DNA of 64,000 bases from Janthinobacterium sp. GW458P (lineage in GTDB: Bacteria; Pseudomonadota; Gammaproteobacteria; Burkholderiales; Burkholderiaceae_D). The stretch spans positions 20,963 through 84,962 of the forward strand of contig NZ_NEGZ01000017.1 in NCBI RefSeq assembly GCF_002127585.1. The letters are read 5' to 3'. The notes below the pieces were generated by a model. It was not told where the DNA came from. It saw nothing but the letters and a program-made list of their open reading frames with translations, and ran no database searches. Positions 17,513-27,141 of the stretch are shown here, piece by piece (within the stretch, counting starts at the first letter, position 1; each line of letters begins with the position of its first letter). The translations under genes and the position numbers were made by a program.

Positions 17513-17896
17513 TCAGCTCTTCGCCACTTTCCAGGCGGCAGTGCCGGCCTGGCACACTTTCAGCTTCAGGGTCTGTTCCTGGCCCTTGGCGCTCAAGCCT
17601 ACCTGCACCTTGCGGCACGTTTGCGCGTCCGTCTTTTGCGTGTCGCTGGCCGTGATCTCGGCGGCGATGCGCACGGAATTGCGCAAGCCTTCATTGCTCC
17701 ATTGCACCGTTTCGCCATCCTTTTTCTCGTTCAGGACGTCAGTGACGGCTTTCACGAAGACGGGCTTGTCATTCTTGTTCAGGTAAGCCATCGGCGTATC
17801 GGCCAGGAAACCCAGGCCGACGGCCGAAGCGGAGGCGCACAGGACGGCGCTGCCGAGGATCAGGGCGGAAAACAGTGGTTTGGTAGGGATACGCAT
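17513..17896 (-). CDS. Small exported protein, surface-antigen-like (RT0821/Lpp0805 type)
   Basis: 127 residues. ATG at 17896 is preceded by AGGAG at a good distance, and the signal peptide MRIPTKPLFSALILGSAVLC leads into ASASAVG. The mature part, with VQWSNEG, AQTCRKVQVGLSAKG and CQAGTAAWKVAKS, resembles the C-terminal domain of 17-kDa-type surface proteins (two cysteines flanking a 'glycine…C…G.W' end). It lacks the glycine-zipper N-terminal region of full-length members. Role unknown; probably periplasmic or outer-membrane associated. The open frame continues upstream to 18253, but that part has no start signal. Confidence 0.65.
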   Translation of the reverse strand: MRIPTKPLFSALILGSAVLCASASAVGLGFLADTPMAYLNKNDKPVFVKAVTDVLNEKKDGETVQWSNEGLRNSVRIAAEITASDTQKTDAQTCRKVQVGLSAKGQEQTLKLKVCQAGTAAWKVAKS

Positions 17897-18378
17897 CGGA
17901 AGACTCCTGGTAAGAAAGTAAATAAGGGGCAATTGTACGGGCAAGCGGGCCTGGCCAGGGTCCGCAGGCGAAATGTCCATTTTCTGCAAGGCGTCGAGAC
18001 TGGGCAGGAAACAGATCGCCGACGACAGCGCCGTGGAAAAATCGGGCGGCCTGTGCGTACTGGCAACGCCGTCCTCGCCCACGCCAGACATTTGCCGCAG
18101 CATGCCCATGGTCACCGCGATGTCGCGGCCGAACTGCTGGCGGCCCGCATGCGCTGCGCAATAGCCGTCGCGTCTTTGCTCTTGCGTCTTCACCGTGATC
18201 TTAAACCAGCTCTGCCCGAATGGCTCTTTCATTTCAACAACAAAGGCATGCAAGCTTATTCAAAGCACCACTTTCCATACCAATAGTGATAAATTGCAAC
18301 AAACCAGGGGCGCGCCCGCATGAATTAAACGATAATGCAATGACGTAGAGCAAGATCTGAACCACTGGACAACATCGC
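17897..18378. other. Intergenic stretch without a supported gene
   Basis: About 480 bases. On the minus strand the frame of the small exported protein stays open to 18253 and reads MKEPFGQSWFKITVKTQEQR near its top, which looks somewhat protein-like. It has no ribosome binding site, and the better start for the downstream gene is internal. It may be a decayed gene fused in frame. The right end must hold the promoter of the MocR-type gene. Confidence 0.4.
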
Positions 18379-19800
18379 ATGAAACTGTATGAAAAGCTCG
18401 TCGGCGACATCGAGCAACTGGTCGCCCAAGGCGTGCTCTTGCCCGGCGAACGCATCCCCTCGGTGCGCCAGACCAGCCAGCAGCACAAGCTGAGCATCAC
18501 CACGGTGCTGCGCGCCTACGTCAAGCTGGAAAGCATGGGCGTGATCGAAAGCCGGCCCCAGTCCGGCTACTTCGTGCGGCCCCGCGCCGGCGACGGCGAA
18601 GCTGCCGGCCTGTGCATGCAGGCCTCGCAGCCGAGCACCGTGCCGGCCGAAGTGCACGTGAGCCGCCTGGTGCTGTCGACGCTGCGCTCGATCGGCTTGC
18701 ACGAGGCGATACCGCTGGGCTCGCCCTACCCCGATCCTTCGCTGTTCCCGTGGGAACGCATCAACCAGTACGCGAGCGCCGTGGCGCGCCGCAACCGCGA
18801 CTGGAGCGTGACGGACGACCTGCCGCCGGGCAACCCGCAACTGATACGCGAAATCGCCCGCCGCTACCTGGAAAACGGCCTGGCCGTCGATCCCGACGAA
18901 ATCATCGTCACCGTGGGCGCCACGGAAGCGATCAACCTGTGCCTGCAAGCCGTGGCCAGGCCGGGCGACACCATCGCCGTCGAATCGCCCACCTTCTACG
19001 CCATGCTGCTGGCCGTCGAGCGGCTGGGCATGAAGGTGGTGGAGGTGTCCACCGATCCGTATGACGGCATCTGCATCGAAGCGCTGGCCGACATCATGGC
19101 CCGGCAAGCGATCGCCGCCGTCATGGTGATGCCGAACTTCCAGAATCCGCTGGGTTTCCAGATGTCGGACCAGCGCAAGCGGGCCCTGGTCCAGCTGCTG
19201 GAGCAGCACGACGTGCCCGCCATCGAAAACGGCGTCTACAACGAACTGTATTACGGCGACGCCCACCCGTCCTCGCTCAAATCGTTCGACCGCAAGGGCC
19301 TGGTGCTGCACTGTTCCTCGTTTTCCAAGAGCCTCAGCGCCGCGCAGCGCGTGGGCTGGGCCCTGGCCGGACGCTACCGCGGCAAGGTGGAGGAACTCAA
19401 ATTCCTCAACACGCTCACCACCTCCTCGTTCCCGCAGCTGGCCATCGCCGAATACCTGCAGAACGACGGCTACGAACAGCATCTGCGCCGCATCCGCAAG
19501 GCCTATGCCCAGCAGGCGCGCATCATGGCCGCCGCCGTGCAGCGCTTCTTTCCTGCCGGCACCAAAGTCTCGCAACCGCAGGGCGGCTATGTGCTGTGGG
19601 TGGAGTTGCCGGGCAAGGTCGACGCCATGCAGCTGTACCGGCGCGCGCTGGAATGCAAGATCACCGTGGGACCGGGACGCATGTTTTCCGTCAGCCAGGC
19701 CTACAGGCATTGCATCCGCCTCAACTACAGCTATCCGTGGAACGCGGGCGTGGAACAGGCCATTATTCTGCTCGGTAAACTGATCACCGAGTTTTTATAA
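18379..19800 (+). CDS. MocR/PdxR-type regulator: GntR winged helix fused to aminotransferase
   Basis: 473 residues. Residues 1-75 form a GntR-type winged helix (LVGDIEQLVAQGVLLPGERI, SVRQTSQQHKLSITTVLRAY). The rest is a fold-type I aminotransferase domain with NFQNPLGFQMS and the PLP-lysine segment CSSFSKSLSAAQRVGW. MocR-like proteins use PLP or an amino acid adduct as effector and commonly control vitamin B6, GABA, taurine or transport genes. It is convergent with moaA and has no obvious divergent partner, so its regulon is not visible here. An N-terminal-domain aminotransferase acting as an enzyme is the less likely alternative. Confidence 0.9.
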   Translation: MKLYEKLVGDIEQLVAQGVLLPGERIPSVRQTSQQHKLSITTVLRAYVKLESMGVIESRPQSGYFVRPRAGDGEAAGLCMQASQPSTVPAEVHVSRLVLSTLRSIGLHEAIPLGSPYPDPSLFPWERINQYASAVARRNRDWSVTDDLPPGNPQLIREIARRYLENGLAVDPDEIIVTVGATEAINLCLQAVARPGDTIAVESPTFYAMLLAVERLGMKVVEVSTDPYDGICIEALADIMARQAIAAVMVMPNFQNPLGFQMSDQRKRALVQLLEQHDVPAIENGVYNELYYGDAHPSSLKSFDRKGLVLHCSSFSKSLSAAQRVGWALAGRYRGKVEELKFLNTLTTSSFPQLAIAEYLQNDGYEQHLRRIRKAYAQQARIMAAAVQRFFPAGTKVSQPQGGYVLWVELPGKVDAMQLYRRALECKITVGPGRMFSVSQAYRHCIRLNYSYPWNAGVEQAIILLGKLITEFL

Positions 19801-19805
19801 ACCCA

Positions 19806-20903
19806 TCATCCGCCCACCAGCGACATGCGCACGGTGCGATACTGCTTGCGCTGGCCGCCGCCGGCCTGGGCCAGTGCGCCGCGCACTTCCGAGTAGCGGT
19901 CGCCACGGCGCTGCCAGTGCCGGCGCAACAGCGCTTCCAGCCCGCCCGGGCCTTGCGCAGGATCAAGGTGGGGCCGCAGGGCCAGGCCGTCCTGGGCGAA
20001 CAGGCAGGTAAACAGCTTGCCGTCCGACGAGACGCGCACGCGGCTGCAGTCGCCGCAGAACGGCTGCGACACGCTGGAAATGAAGCCCACTTCGCCGCCG
20101 CCGTCGAGATAACTGTAGCGGCTGGCCGTCTCGTGCGAGATCGGCTTGCCTTCGCCCAGCGCCACAAGGGGAAATGCTGCCGCGATCAGCGCGCGCGCTT
20201 CATCCGACGGGACGACATGCGTGCGCGACCAGGCGCCGATGCCGCCCACGTCCATGAATTCGATCAGGCGCAGGATCACGCCCGTGTGGCGGAAATGGCG
20301 CGCCAGCGGCACGATCTGGCTGTCGTTGACGCCTTTCTGCACGACCATGTTGACCTTCACGGGGTGCAAACCCACGGCTTGCGCCACCGCTATGCCGTGC
20401 AGCACTTTCTCGACAGGAAAATCGACGCCGTTCATGCGCTGGAAAATGCCGTTGTCCAGGCTGTCGAGGCTGACCGTGACCCGCTCCAGGCCAGCCTCCT
20501 TCAGCGAGCGCGCCTTGGCCGCCAGCAAGCTGCCATTCGTCGTCAGCGCGATGCTCACGGCGCGCCCGTCCGGCGTGGCGAGCCGCGCCAGGCGCTCGAT
20601 CAGCTGTTCCAGGTTCTTGCGCAGCAGCGGCTCGCCGCCCGTGATGCGGATTTTATCGACGCCCAGGCGCACGAAGGCGCGCGCCATCGTTTCGATCTGC
20701 TCGAAAGACAAGCGCTCGCTCGAAGGCAGGAACGGGTAATCGCCGGGGTACAGTTCGGCCGGCATGCAATACGTGCAGCGGAAGTTGCACTGGTCGATGA
20801 CGGAAATGCGCAAGTCCGTCAGGGGGCGGCCCAGCATGTCCACGCACGGTTCAATATGGTCTGGCTGCCGGAGCGCCGGCTGCGGATACAGGATGGTGTT
20901 CAT
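19806..20903 (-). CDS. moaA: GTP 3',8-cyclase MoaA (molybdenum cofactor biosynthesis)
   Basis: 365 residues. The radical-SAM cluster CNFRCTYC is at Cys39, Cys43 and Cys46, after RISVIDQ. The C-terminal second cluster region is FCGDCSRVRVSSDGKLFTC, and the protein ends in the characteristic Gly-Gly tail (VGG). MoaA converts GTP to 3',8-cyclo-GTP, the first step of molybdopterin synthesis, in the cytoplasm. The start at 20903 follows GGGGAAGC. It is downstream of the winged-helix gene and divergent from the molybdenum oxidoreductase operon, which needs its product. No moaC, moaD or moaE is adjacent. Confidence 0.93.
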   Translation of the reverse strand: MNTILYPQPALRQPDHIEPCVDMLGRPLTDLRISVIDQCNFRCTYCMPAELYPGDYPFLPSSERLSFEQIETMARAFVRLGVDKIRITGGEPLLRKNLEQLIERLARLATPDGRAVSIALTTNGSLLAAKARSLKEAGLERVTVSLDSLDNGIFQRMNGVDFPVEKVLHGIAVAQAVGLHPVKVNMVVQKGVNDSQIVPLARHFRHTGVILRLIEFMDVGGIGAWSRTHVVPSDEARALIAAAFPLVALGEGKPISHETASRYSYLDGGGEVGFISSVSQPFCGDCSRVRVSSDGKLFTCLFAQDGLALRPHLDPAQGPGGLEALLRRHWQRRGDRYSEVRGALAQAGGGQRKQYRTVRMSLVGG

Positions 20904-21005
20904 GGTGCTTCCCCTCGATAGGCATACGTCAGGACGTAGCATAGGGCGAATGGGGGCAGGCCAGGAGGTACAGTCCGGCGCCGGGCGATAGAGTACAGAC
21001 GCGAT

Positions 21006-21281
21006 CTAATCCGCTGACGGTGCAGCAAAGACGCTGGCGCACAGCTCGGCGCCCGCCGCGCTCAAGGATGCGCTGCCGCCGCCGCTCTCCGCCGTGGCGA
21101 GTGTCACCAGTCCCGCGCTGGACAGCGCATTGAGCTGGCGCAACAAAGTGCTCATCTGTACCCCTGCCCGCTTGGCCAGCTTGGCCAGCGACCACGGTTT
21201 CCCGGGCGCTTCCTGGCGCGCCTGCCACAGCAGCGCCAGCAACGCTATCAGCGCCGCGTCGATTCCGTCTTCTTGCTCCAT
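21006..21281 (-). CDS. Small winged-helix regulator next to Mo-oxidoreductase operon
   Basis: 91 residues, essentially a single winged helix-turn-helix: SLAKLAKRAGVQMSTLLRQL is the recognition region, followed by a Gly/Ser-rich wing (TAESGGGSASLSAAG). It is similar in style to MarR or ArsR DNA-binding domains but has no metal-binding cysteine pattern. It is divergent from the FdhF/YdeP-type gene and upstream of moaA on the same strand, so it is a plausible regulator of the Mo-enzyme/bd-oxidase genes. The signal it senses is unknown. Confidence 0.75.
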   Translation of the reverse strand: MEQEDGIDAALIALLALLWQARQEAPGKPWSLAKLAKRAGVQMSTLLRQLNALSSAGLVTLATAESGGGSASLSAAGAELCASVFAAPSAD

Positions 21282-21418
21282 GTTCTACCCCGTTCACGAT
21301 CCGGCATGCACGCTGCACTGCCCTCGTTTGCATCATAAATCAGGGACCTTGCCGGCGCGACGCAAATCGCCCGCGCCCCATCTGTACTCTGTTTTTTTGT
21401 CCGGAACTGTGCGCCTAC

Positions 21419-21436
21419 GGGGCGGCCCGCCGCCCC
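21419..21436. promoter_or_regulatory. Perfect 8-bp inverted repeat upstream of the Mo-oxidoreductase gene
   Basis: GGGGCGGC-CC-GCCGCCCC lies 43 bases before the ATG at 21479, between the divergent regulator and the operon. It could be an operator for the small winged-helix protein or an mRNA hairpin in the leader. G+C-rich palindromes also occur by chance in such a genome, so the call is tentative. Confidence 0.35.
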
Positions 21437-21478
21437 TACCATGTGATTGTCCCATCGCATATCATCAGGAGAGTCATC

Positions 21479-23791
21479 ATGAGCAAGCCAAAGTCCGACG
21501 CGCGCATCGCGCCCTACACCCATGCCGCGGCCGGCTGGGGAGCACTCAAATACGTGGCCATCAACCTGTTCAAGGAAAAAGTCAGCGCAGGCAACTACCG
21601 TTCGCTGTTCGAGCAAAACCAGCCCGACGGCTTCGACTGCCCCGGCTGCGCCTGGCCAGACCGCGAACACGCGTCCACGTTTGAATTCTGCGAAAACGGC
21701 GTCAAGGCCGTGGCCGCCGAATCGACGAGCAAGCGCGTGCGCCCCGAGTTTTTCCAGGAACACACGGTCACCGAGCTGATGGCGCAGTCGGACTATGATC
21801 TGGAACAACATGGCCGCTTGACGGATCCCATGGTGTACGACGCGGCCAGCGACAAATACCGGGCCATTGCCTGGGACGATGCGTATGCCCTGGTGGCGCG
21901 CCACCTGCACGCGCTGGACGACCCGGACCAGGCCGCCTTCTACACGTCTGGCCGCGCCAGCAACGAAGCGGCCTTTTTGTATCAGCTGTTCGTGCGCGCC
22001 TACGGCACGAATAATTTCCCCGACTGCTCCAACCTGTGCCACGAAGCGACGAGCCGCGGCTTGCCGGAAACGGTCGGCATCGGCAAGGGCACGGTGCTGC
22101 TGGACGATTTCGAGCATGCGGACACCCTGCTGCTGTTCGGCCAGAACCCGGCCACCAACCACCCGCGCATGCTGGGCGAATTGCGCGAAGCGTCGCGCCG
22201 CGGCGCCACCATCGTCTCCATCAACCCGCTGCACGAACGGGGCCTGGAGCGTTTCACCAGCCCGCAGCATCCGCTGGAAATGCTGACGGGCGGCAGCACG
22301 AACATCTGTTCGCTGTTCATCTGCCCGACACTGGGCGGCGACTTTGCGCTGATCAAGGCCATGGCCAAGCGCGTCGTCGAGCTCGATGACGAAGCCATCG
22401 CCCACGGCCAGGAGCGCGTGCTCGACTGCGCCTTCATCGCCGAGCACACGCGCGGCTTCGACGCCTTCGCCGCCGACCTGCGCGCGGAAAGCTGGGACTT
22501 GCTGCTGGCCGAATCGGGCGTGGCGCGCGACAAGATCGAGGAATTGACGCAGATCTATATCAAAGGCAAGGCCGTCATCGCCACCTGGGGCATGGGCGTG
22601 ACGCAGCACAAGAATTCGCTGGCCACCGTGCAGATCCTGTCGAACTTGATGATGATGCGCGGCAATATCGGCAAGCGCGGCGCGGGCCTGTGCCCCGTGC
22701 GCGGCCACTCGAACGTGCAGGGCGACCGCACCATGGGCATCGAGGAACAGCCGAGCAAGGAATTCCTCGACCGCCTGGGCCTGGTCTTCGGTTTTGAACC
22801 GCCGCGCCACCACGGCTACGACGCCGTCGGCACCATCGAAGCCATGCTGGAGAAAAAGGTCAAAGTGTTCGTCGCCCTGGGCGGCAATTTCTCGATGGCC
22901 ACGCCGGACACGCCGCGCACCTGGGACGCGCTCCGGTCGTGCGACCTGACGGTCCACATCGCCACCAAGCTCAACCGCAGCCATCTGGTGCACGGCAAGG
23001 ATGCGCTGATCCTGCCGACCCTGGGCCGCACGGAAATCGACGTGCAGCAAGGCGTGGCGCAAGGCGTGACGGTGGAAGACTCGATGAGCATGGTGCACAT
23101 CTCGTTCGGCATGAACCAGCCCGCCTCGCCCGATCTGCGCTCGGAAATCGCCATCGTGGCCGGCATGGCGCAGGCGACCCTGGGCAGCGAGAAGATCGAC
23201 TGGCTGCGCTATGCCGGCAACTATGCGCTGATCCGCGATTCCATCGAGCAAGTATTCGACGATTTTTTCGACTACAACTTGCGCGTGGCCAAACCGGGCG
23301 GCTTCCACCTGGAAATCGCCTCGCGCGAACGCGTGTGGAAGACGGCAAGCGGCAAGGCGCAATTCCTCGTCAACGCCGTCGAGCTCGATACGCCGATCCA
23401 CCGCGCTCGCCAGCAATATGGCGAACGCCTGATGGTGCTGATGACCACGCGTTCGCACGACCAGTACAACACGACGATCTACGCCATGGATGACCGCTAC
23501 CGCGGCGTGTTCGGCCAGCGCAGGGTCGTTTTCATCAACAAGGACGACCTGGCCATGCTGGGCTTTGCGGCCGGCGACTGGGTCGACCTGATCGGCGTGT
23601 GGCATGACGGCATAGCACGCCGCGCCGACCGCTTCCTGCTGGTCGAGTACGACATTCCGCGCGGCTGCATCGGCGCCTACTACCCGGAAACCAATCCGCT
23701 GGTGCCGCTCGACAGCGTGGGCCACGGTTCGCGCACGCCGACCTTCAAATCCATCCCCGTGCTGCTGGCGCCTTCGGCCGCCCTCGGCTGA
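21479..23791 (+). CDS. FdhF/YdeP-family molybdopterin oxidoreductase
   Basis: 770 residues, full length for YdeP-type enzymes (bis-MGD molybdenum enzymes of the DMSO reductase superfamily). The N-terminal DCPGCAWPD and a later CENG segment are typical. CSNLCHE puts Cys187 at the position of the catalytic selenocysteine/cysteine of formate dehydrogenase H, followed by His188. YdeP is linked to acid resistance in E. coli; substrate unknown. The start ATG has AGGAG upstream. It is the first gene of a run with cydA, cydB, a bestrophin and fdhD, which points to electron transfer to quinol oxidase. No beta or membrane subunit of a formate dehydrogenase is present. Confidence 0.9.
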   Translation: MSKPKSDARIAPYTHAAAGWGALKYVAINLFKEKVSAGNYRSLFEQNQPDGFDCPGCAWPDREHASTFEFCENGVKAVAAESTSKRVRPEFFQEHTVTELMAQSDYDLEQHGRLTDPMVYDAASDKYRAIAWDDAYALVARHLHALDDPDQAAFYTSGRASNEAAFLYQLFVRAYGTNNFPDCSNLCHEATSRGLPETVGIGKGTVLLDDFEHADTLLLFGQNPATNHPRMLGELREASRRGATIVSINPLHERGLERFTSPQHPLEMLTGGSTNICSLFICPTLGGDFALIKAMAKRVVELDDEAIAHGQERVLDCAFIAEHTRGFDAFAADLRAESWDLLLAESGVARDKIEELTQIYIKGKAVIATWGMGVTQHKNSLATVQILSNLMMMRGNIGKRGAGLCPVRGHSNVQGDRTMGIEEQPSKEFLDRLGLVFGFEPPRHHGYDAVGTIEAMLEKKVKVFVALGGNFSMATPDTPRTWDALRSCDLTVHIATKLNRSHLVHGKDALILPTLGRTEIDVQQGVAQGVTVEDSMSMVHISFGMNQPASPDLRSEIAIVAGMAQATLGSEKIDWLRYAGNYALIRDSIEQVFDDFFDYNLRVAKPGGFHLEIASRERVWKTASGKAQFLVNAVELDTPIHRARQQYGERLMVLMTTRSHDQYNTTIYAMDDRYRGVFGQRRVVFINKDDLAMLGFAAGDWVDLIGVWHDGIARRADRFLLVEYDIPRGCIGAYYPETNPLVPLDSVGHGSRTPTFKSIPVLLAPSAALG

Positions 23792-23804
23792 TCAGGAGCA
23801 CCCC

Positions 23805-25184
23805 ATGTTCGGTTTCGATACCCTGGACCTGTCGCGCGCGCAATTTGCGATGACGGCCATCTTCCACATCCTGTGGCCCATCTTGACGATCAGCCTGTCG
23901 CTGTTCCTGTTCGTCGTCGAGGCGCTGTGGCTGCGCACCAGCGACCCCGTCTACTACCGCCACGCGCGCTTCTGGAGCAAGCTGCTGGTGCTCAACTTTG
24001 CCGTCGGCGTCGTCAGCGGCATTCCCCTGGAATTCCAGTTCGGCACCAACTGGGCGCCGTTTTCCCACCATTCCGGCCAGTTCATCGGCAACATCCTCGG
24101 TTTCGAGGGCGCCATGGCCTTCATGCTGGAAGCGGGCTTCATCGGCGTCATGATGTTCGGCTGGGGCCGCGTACCGAAGGGCGTGCACCTGTTTGCCACC
24201 GGCATGGTGGCGCTGGGGTCGAGCATTTCCTCGTTCTGGATCATGGTCGCCAATTCCTGGATGCAGACGCCGGCCGGCGTGCGCGTGCTTGACGGCAAGA
24301 TCATCGTCACCGATTACGTGGCCGCCATCTTCAATCCCGACATGGCCTGGGCCGTGGGCCATATGTGGGTGGCCGCCGTGGAAACGGGCTTGATCGTCAT
24401 CGCGGGCATTTCCGCCTGGTATATGTTCAAGCGCCGCGAACCGGCCTTCTTCGCCCGCTCGTTCAAGCTGGCGCTGATGCTGCTGCTGGTCATCGCACCG
24501 TTGCAAGTGTGGCTGGGCGACTCGAGCGGCGTCGACGTCTTCAAGACCCAGCCCGCCAAGGGCGCGGCCATCGAAGGCCACTGGCACACGAACCGCGATG
24601 GCGAAGGGGCCGCCTGGTCCCTGCTGGCCTGGCCCAACCAGGCGGAGCAGAAGAACGACTGGTCGCTCGAAGTGCCCGGCATGCTCAGCGTGATCGCCAC
24701 GCATAGCGCCACTGGCAAGATCACGGGCCTGGCCGACATCGCCCGCGCAGACCAGCCGCCCATGCTGCCGCTGCTGTACTACGCGTTTCGCGCCATGGCC
24801 GGCATCGGCATGTGGTTCGTGCTGCTGGCGTTCTGGACCTTCGTGGCCTGGCGCAAGGCGGGCGCACGGGTGGACGCGTTTTTGCGCCAGCGCAAGCTGC
24901 TGCTGGCCTGGGTGCTGACGATACCGCTGCCCTACATCGCCGTCGAGTGCGGCTGGATCGTGCGCGAAGTGGGACGCCAGCCATGGGTCGTGTACGGCTT
25001 GCTGCGCACGCGCGACGCCGTCTCCGACGTGGCGGCCCATGCCGTGGCCGGCAGCATGCTGATGTTCTATGTGTTTTACATCGTGCTGTTTGTCACCTTC
25101 TTTGTGTTTGCCAGGAAATGGCTGCAGCAAGGCCCGGACGTGGCGCTGCCGCTGCCGGACACCGCCCATGCCGCGGGGTATTGA
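23805..25184 (+). CDS. cydA: Cytochrome bd-type ubiquinol oxidase subunit I (short Q-loop, CIO-like)
   Basis: 459 residues with about nine membrane helices. Recognisable features are FHILWP near the N-terminus (haem b595 ligand region), the acidic pair in EGAMAFMLEA, the haem histidine in AVGHMWVAAVETG and GRQPWVVYGLLRTRDAVS near the C-terminal end. The length and short quinol loop match the cyanide-insensitive oxidase subtype. The enzyme oxidises ubiquinol and reduces O2 to water at the inner membrane. It starts 13 bases after the Mo-oxidoreductase gene with GGAG upstream, so it is in the same operon, an unusual pairing for a bd oxidase. Confidence 0.93.
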   Translation: MFGFDTLDLSRAQFAMTAIFHILWPILTISLSLFLFVVEALWLRTSDPVYYRHARFWSKLLVLNFAVGVVSGIPLEFQFGTNWAPFSHHSGQFIGNILGFEGAMAFMLEAGFIGVMMFGWGRVPKGVHLFATGMVALGSSISSFWIMVANSWMQTPAGVRVLDGKIIVTDYVAAIFNPDMAWAVGHMWVAAVETGLIVIAGISAWYMFKRREPAFFARSFKLALMLLLVIAPLQVWLGDSSGVDVFKTQPAKGAAIEGHWHTNRDGEGAAWSLLAWPNQAEQKNDWSLEVPGMLSVIATHSATGKITGLADIARADQPPMLPLLYYAFRAMAGIGMWFVLLAFWTFVAWRKAGARVDAFLRQRKLLLAWVLTIPLPYIAVECGWIVREVGRQPWVVYGLLRTRDAVSDVAAHAVAGSMLMFYVFYIVLFVTFFVFARKWLQQGPDVALPLPDTAHAAGY

Positions 25185-25214
25185 GATGCGCCCCCATCAA
25201 TCAAGGAGTAAGTA

Positions 25215-26195
25215 ATGGATATCAATTCGCACGCCATGCTGGGCAACGCCTGGTTCGGCTTGATCGGCCTGATGCTGGTGTTTTACGTGGTCACGGACGG
25301 CTTCGACCTGGGCGTGGGCATCCTCAGCCTGTTCACGCGCCGCGAGCAGGAACGCAACCTGATCTTCCAGTCGATCGCCCACGTGTGGGACGCCAATGAA
25401 ACCTGGCTGGTGGTGGTGGGCGGCGCCCTGTTCGGCGCGTTTCCCGGCGCCTACGCCACCCTGCTGGAAGGGCTGTACATCCCCATCATGCTGCTGATTG
25501 CCAGCCTGATCATGCGCGGCGCCTCGATCGAGTTCCGCCATGCCGCCGGCAACAAGCGCCTGTGGGACCTGGTCTTCGGCGCGGGCAGCCTGCTGGCCGC
25601 CGTGGCGCAGGGCGTGGTGCTGGGCAAGGTCATCACGGGCTTGCAGCCGGGCCCGCTGAGTGCGGTTTTCACGGCCTGCACGGCGCTGGGCGTGGTGGCC
25701 GGGTACTGCCTGCTGGGCAGCACTTACCTGATCAAGAAGACGGGCGGCAGGCTGGAAGCGGCTGCGCGCCGCTACGCGACCACCAGCGTGCTGGCGACGG
25801 TCGCGGCCGCCATCGTGCTGTCGGCCGGCACCATGGTCTTCAGCGCCATCGGCCACGACCGCTGGGCGCAGCCGGGCGTGTTCGGCGTGCTGCTGGCCCT
25901 GGCCGCCGTCGCCGCCAGCGCTTTTATCTACATCCTGTGGGCCGTGCATGTGAACGGCGTGCGCGGACCGTTCCGCGGCGCCATCGTGCTGTTCCTGGCC
26001 TCGTTCGCGGGCCTGGCCATCAGCTTCTTCCCCGACCTGGTGCCGGGCAAGCTGAGCATCGCGGCGGCCGCATCAGACGAGCCGACCCTGATCTTCATGC
26101 TGATCGGCATGGGTTCCATGCTGCCGATCATGGTCGGCTACAACCTGTTCCAATACTACGTCTTCGAGGGCAAAGTCGTGCCCCGCAATCATTGA
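25215..26195 (+). CDS. cydB: Cytochrome bd-type ubiquinol oxidase subunit II
   Basis: 326 residues, eight or so membrane helices. The family signatures VTDGFDLGVGIL and WDANETWLVVVGGALFG are intact. CydB stabilises the haem-bearing subunit I and completes the quinol oxidase. AAGGAG precedes ATG 25215, and the gene follows cydA by 30 bases. No cydX-like small subunit is seen between cydB and the next gene (13 bases), although the bestrophin gene follows directly. No cydDC assembly genes are in the window. Confidence 0.93.
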   Translation: MDINSHAMLGNAWFGLIGLMLVFYVVTDGFDLGVGILSLFTRREQERNLIFQSIAHVWDANETWLVVVGGALFGAFPGAYATLLEGLYIPIMLLIASLIMRGASIEFRHAAGNKRLWDLVFGAGSLLAAVAQGVVLGKVITGLQPGPLSAVFTACTALGVVAGYCLLGSTYLIKKTGGRLEAAARRYATTSVLATVAAAIVLSAGTMVFSAIGHDRWAQPGVFGVLLALAAVAASAFIYILWAVHVNGVRGPFRGAIVLFLASFAGLAISFFPDLVPGKLSIAAAASDEPTLIFMLIGMGSMLPIMVGYNLFQYYVFEGKVVPRNH

Positions 26196-26208
26196 TCGGC
26201 ATCAGATC

Positions 26209-27129
26209 ATGATCATTCGGCCTACCACCAACTGGTTCCGCATGCTGTTCGTCTGGAACGGCTCGGTGCTGCAAGCCATCATCCCGCAACTGCTGCTGAT
26301 GCTGGTCGTCAGTTCGCTGGCCTTGCTGACGGACGGCCGCATCTTCGGCGTCAAAATTCCGCTCGATACGGCGCCGTTTCCCATGGTCGGCATCAGCCTG
26401 GCGATCTTCCTCGGCTTTCGCAACAACGCCAGCTATGCGCGCTTCGTCGAGGCGCGGCATATCTGGGGGCAATTGCTGATCGCCGCGCGGGCCCTCGCTT
26501 CGCAGGCGCTCACGTATTTGCCGCAGGAAACAAGCGGCCTGGACCACCAGTTGCTGCTGCGCCGCCTGATCGCCTTCGTCTACGCGCTCAAGCACCAGCT
26601 GCGCCAGACGGACCCGCTGGAAGACCTGGCGCGCTACCTGCCGGCCGGCGACGTGCAGCGCTTGCAGGGCATTAACTTCAAGCCCGTCGCCGTGCTCCAT
26701 TCGGTCCGGGCCATGCTGCACGAGGCCGTGCAGCGCCAGCCGGGCCAGACGCAGCTGCTGTGGATGCTCGACACCCAGCTCAACGACCTGGCCGCCACGG
26801 TGGCAGGCTGCGAGCGCATCAAGAACACGCCGATTCCGTATCCGTACGGCGTGCTGGTGCACCGCACCGTCTATATGTACTGCTTCTTGCTGCCGCTGGG
26901 CCTGGTGGACGCCATCGGCGTGGCCACGCCCCTCATTTCCGTCTTCGTTGCCTACCCCCTGTTCGCGCTGGAAGCCATCGCGCAGCAGATCGCCGAACCG
27001 TTCGGCCTGGCCCCCAGCTGCCTGGCCCTGAACGCCATGACGCGGGAAACGGAACGCTCGCTGCTGGAATTGAACGGCGAGCCGCTGCCGCCCTCGATAC
27101 GGCCCTGCCCCCGCTATCAGATCGATTAA
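26209..27129 (+). CDS. Bestrophin-family ion channel
   Basis: 306 residues. The N-terminal MIIRPTTNWFRMLFVWNGSV, the GISLAIFLGFRNNASYARFVEAR block and the IPYPYGVLVHRTVY block are characteristic of bacterial bestrophins, which form pentameric inner-membrane ion channels (bacterial members conduct cations or anions). The gene is 13 bases after cydB with a poor ribosome binding site, so coupled translation is likely. Placement in a respiratory operon suggests charge compensation or redox-linked ion flux, but this is inference only. Confidence 0.9.
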   Translation: MIIRPTTNWFRMLFVWNGSVLQAIIPQLLLMLVVSSLALLTDGRIFGVKIPLDTAPFPMVGISLAIFLGFRNNASYARFVEARHIWGQLLIAARALASQALTYLPQETSGLDHQLLLRRLIAFVYALKHQLRQTDPLEDLARYLPAGDVQRLQGINFKPVAVLHSVRAMLHEAVQRQPGQTQLLWMLDTQLNDLAATVAGCERIKNTPIPYPYGVLVHRTVYMYCFLLPLGLVDAIGVATPLISVFVAYPLFALEAIAQQIAEPFGLAPSCLALNAMTRETERSLLELNGEPLPPSIRPCPRYQID

Positions 27130-27141
27130 CCGGAGAACAGC

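Noticed and set aside
17897..18253. N-terminal extension of the small exported protein
   Set aside because: The frame is open but has no ribosome binding site, and an internal ATG with AGGAG and a signal peptide is far better.
21248..23725. 825-codon open frame antisense to the Mo-oxidoreductase gene
   Set aside because: It mirrors the real gene, is rich in His/Arg/Gln/Asp typical of G+C-rich antisense frames, and has no start site or known motif.
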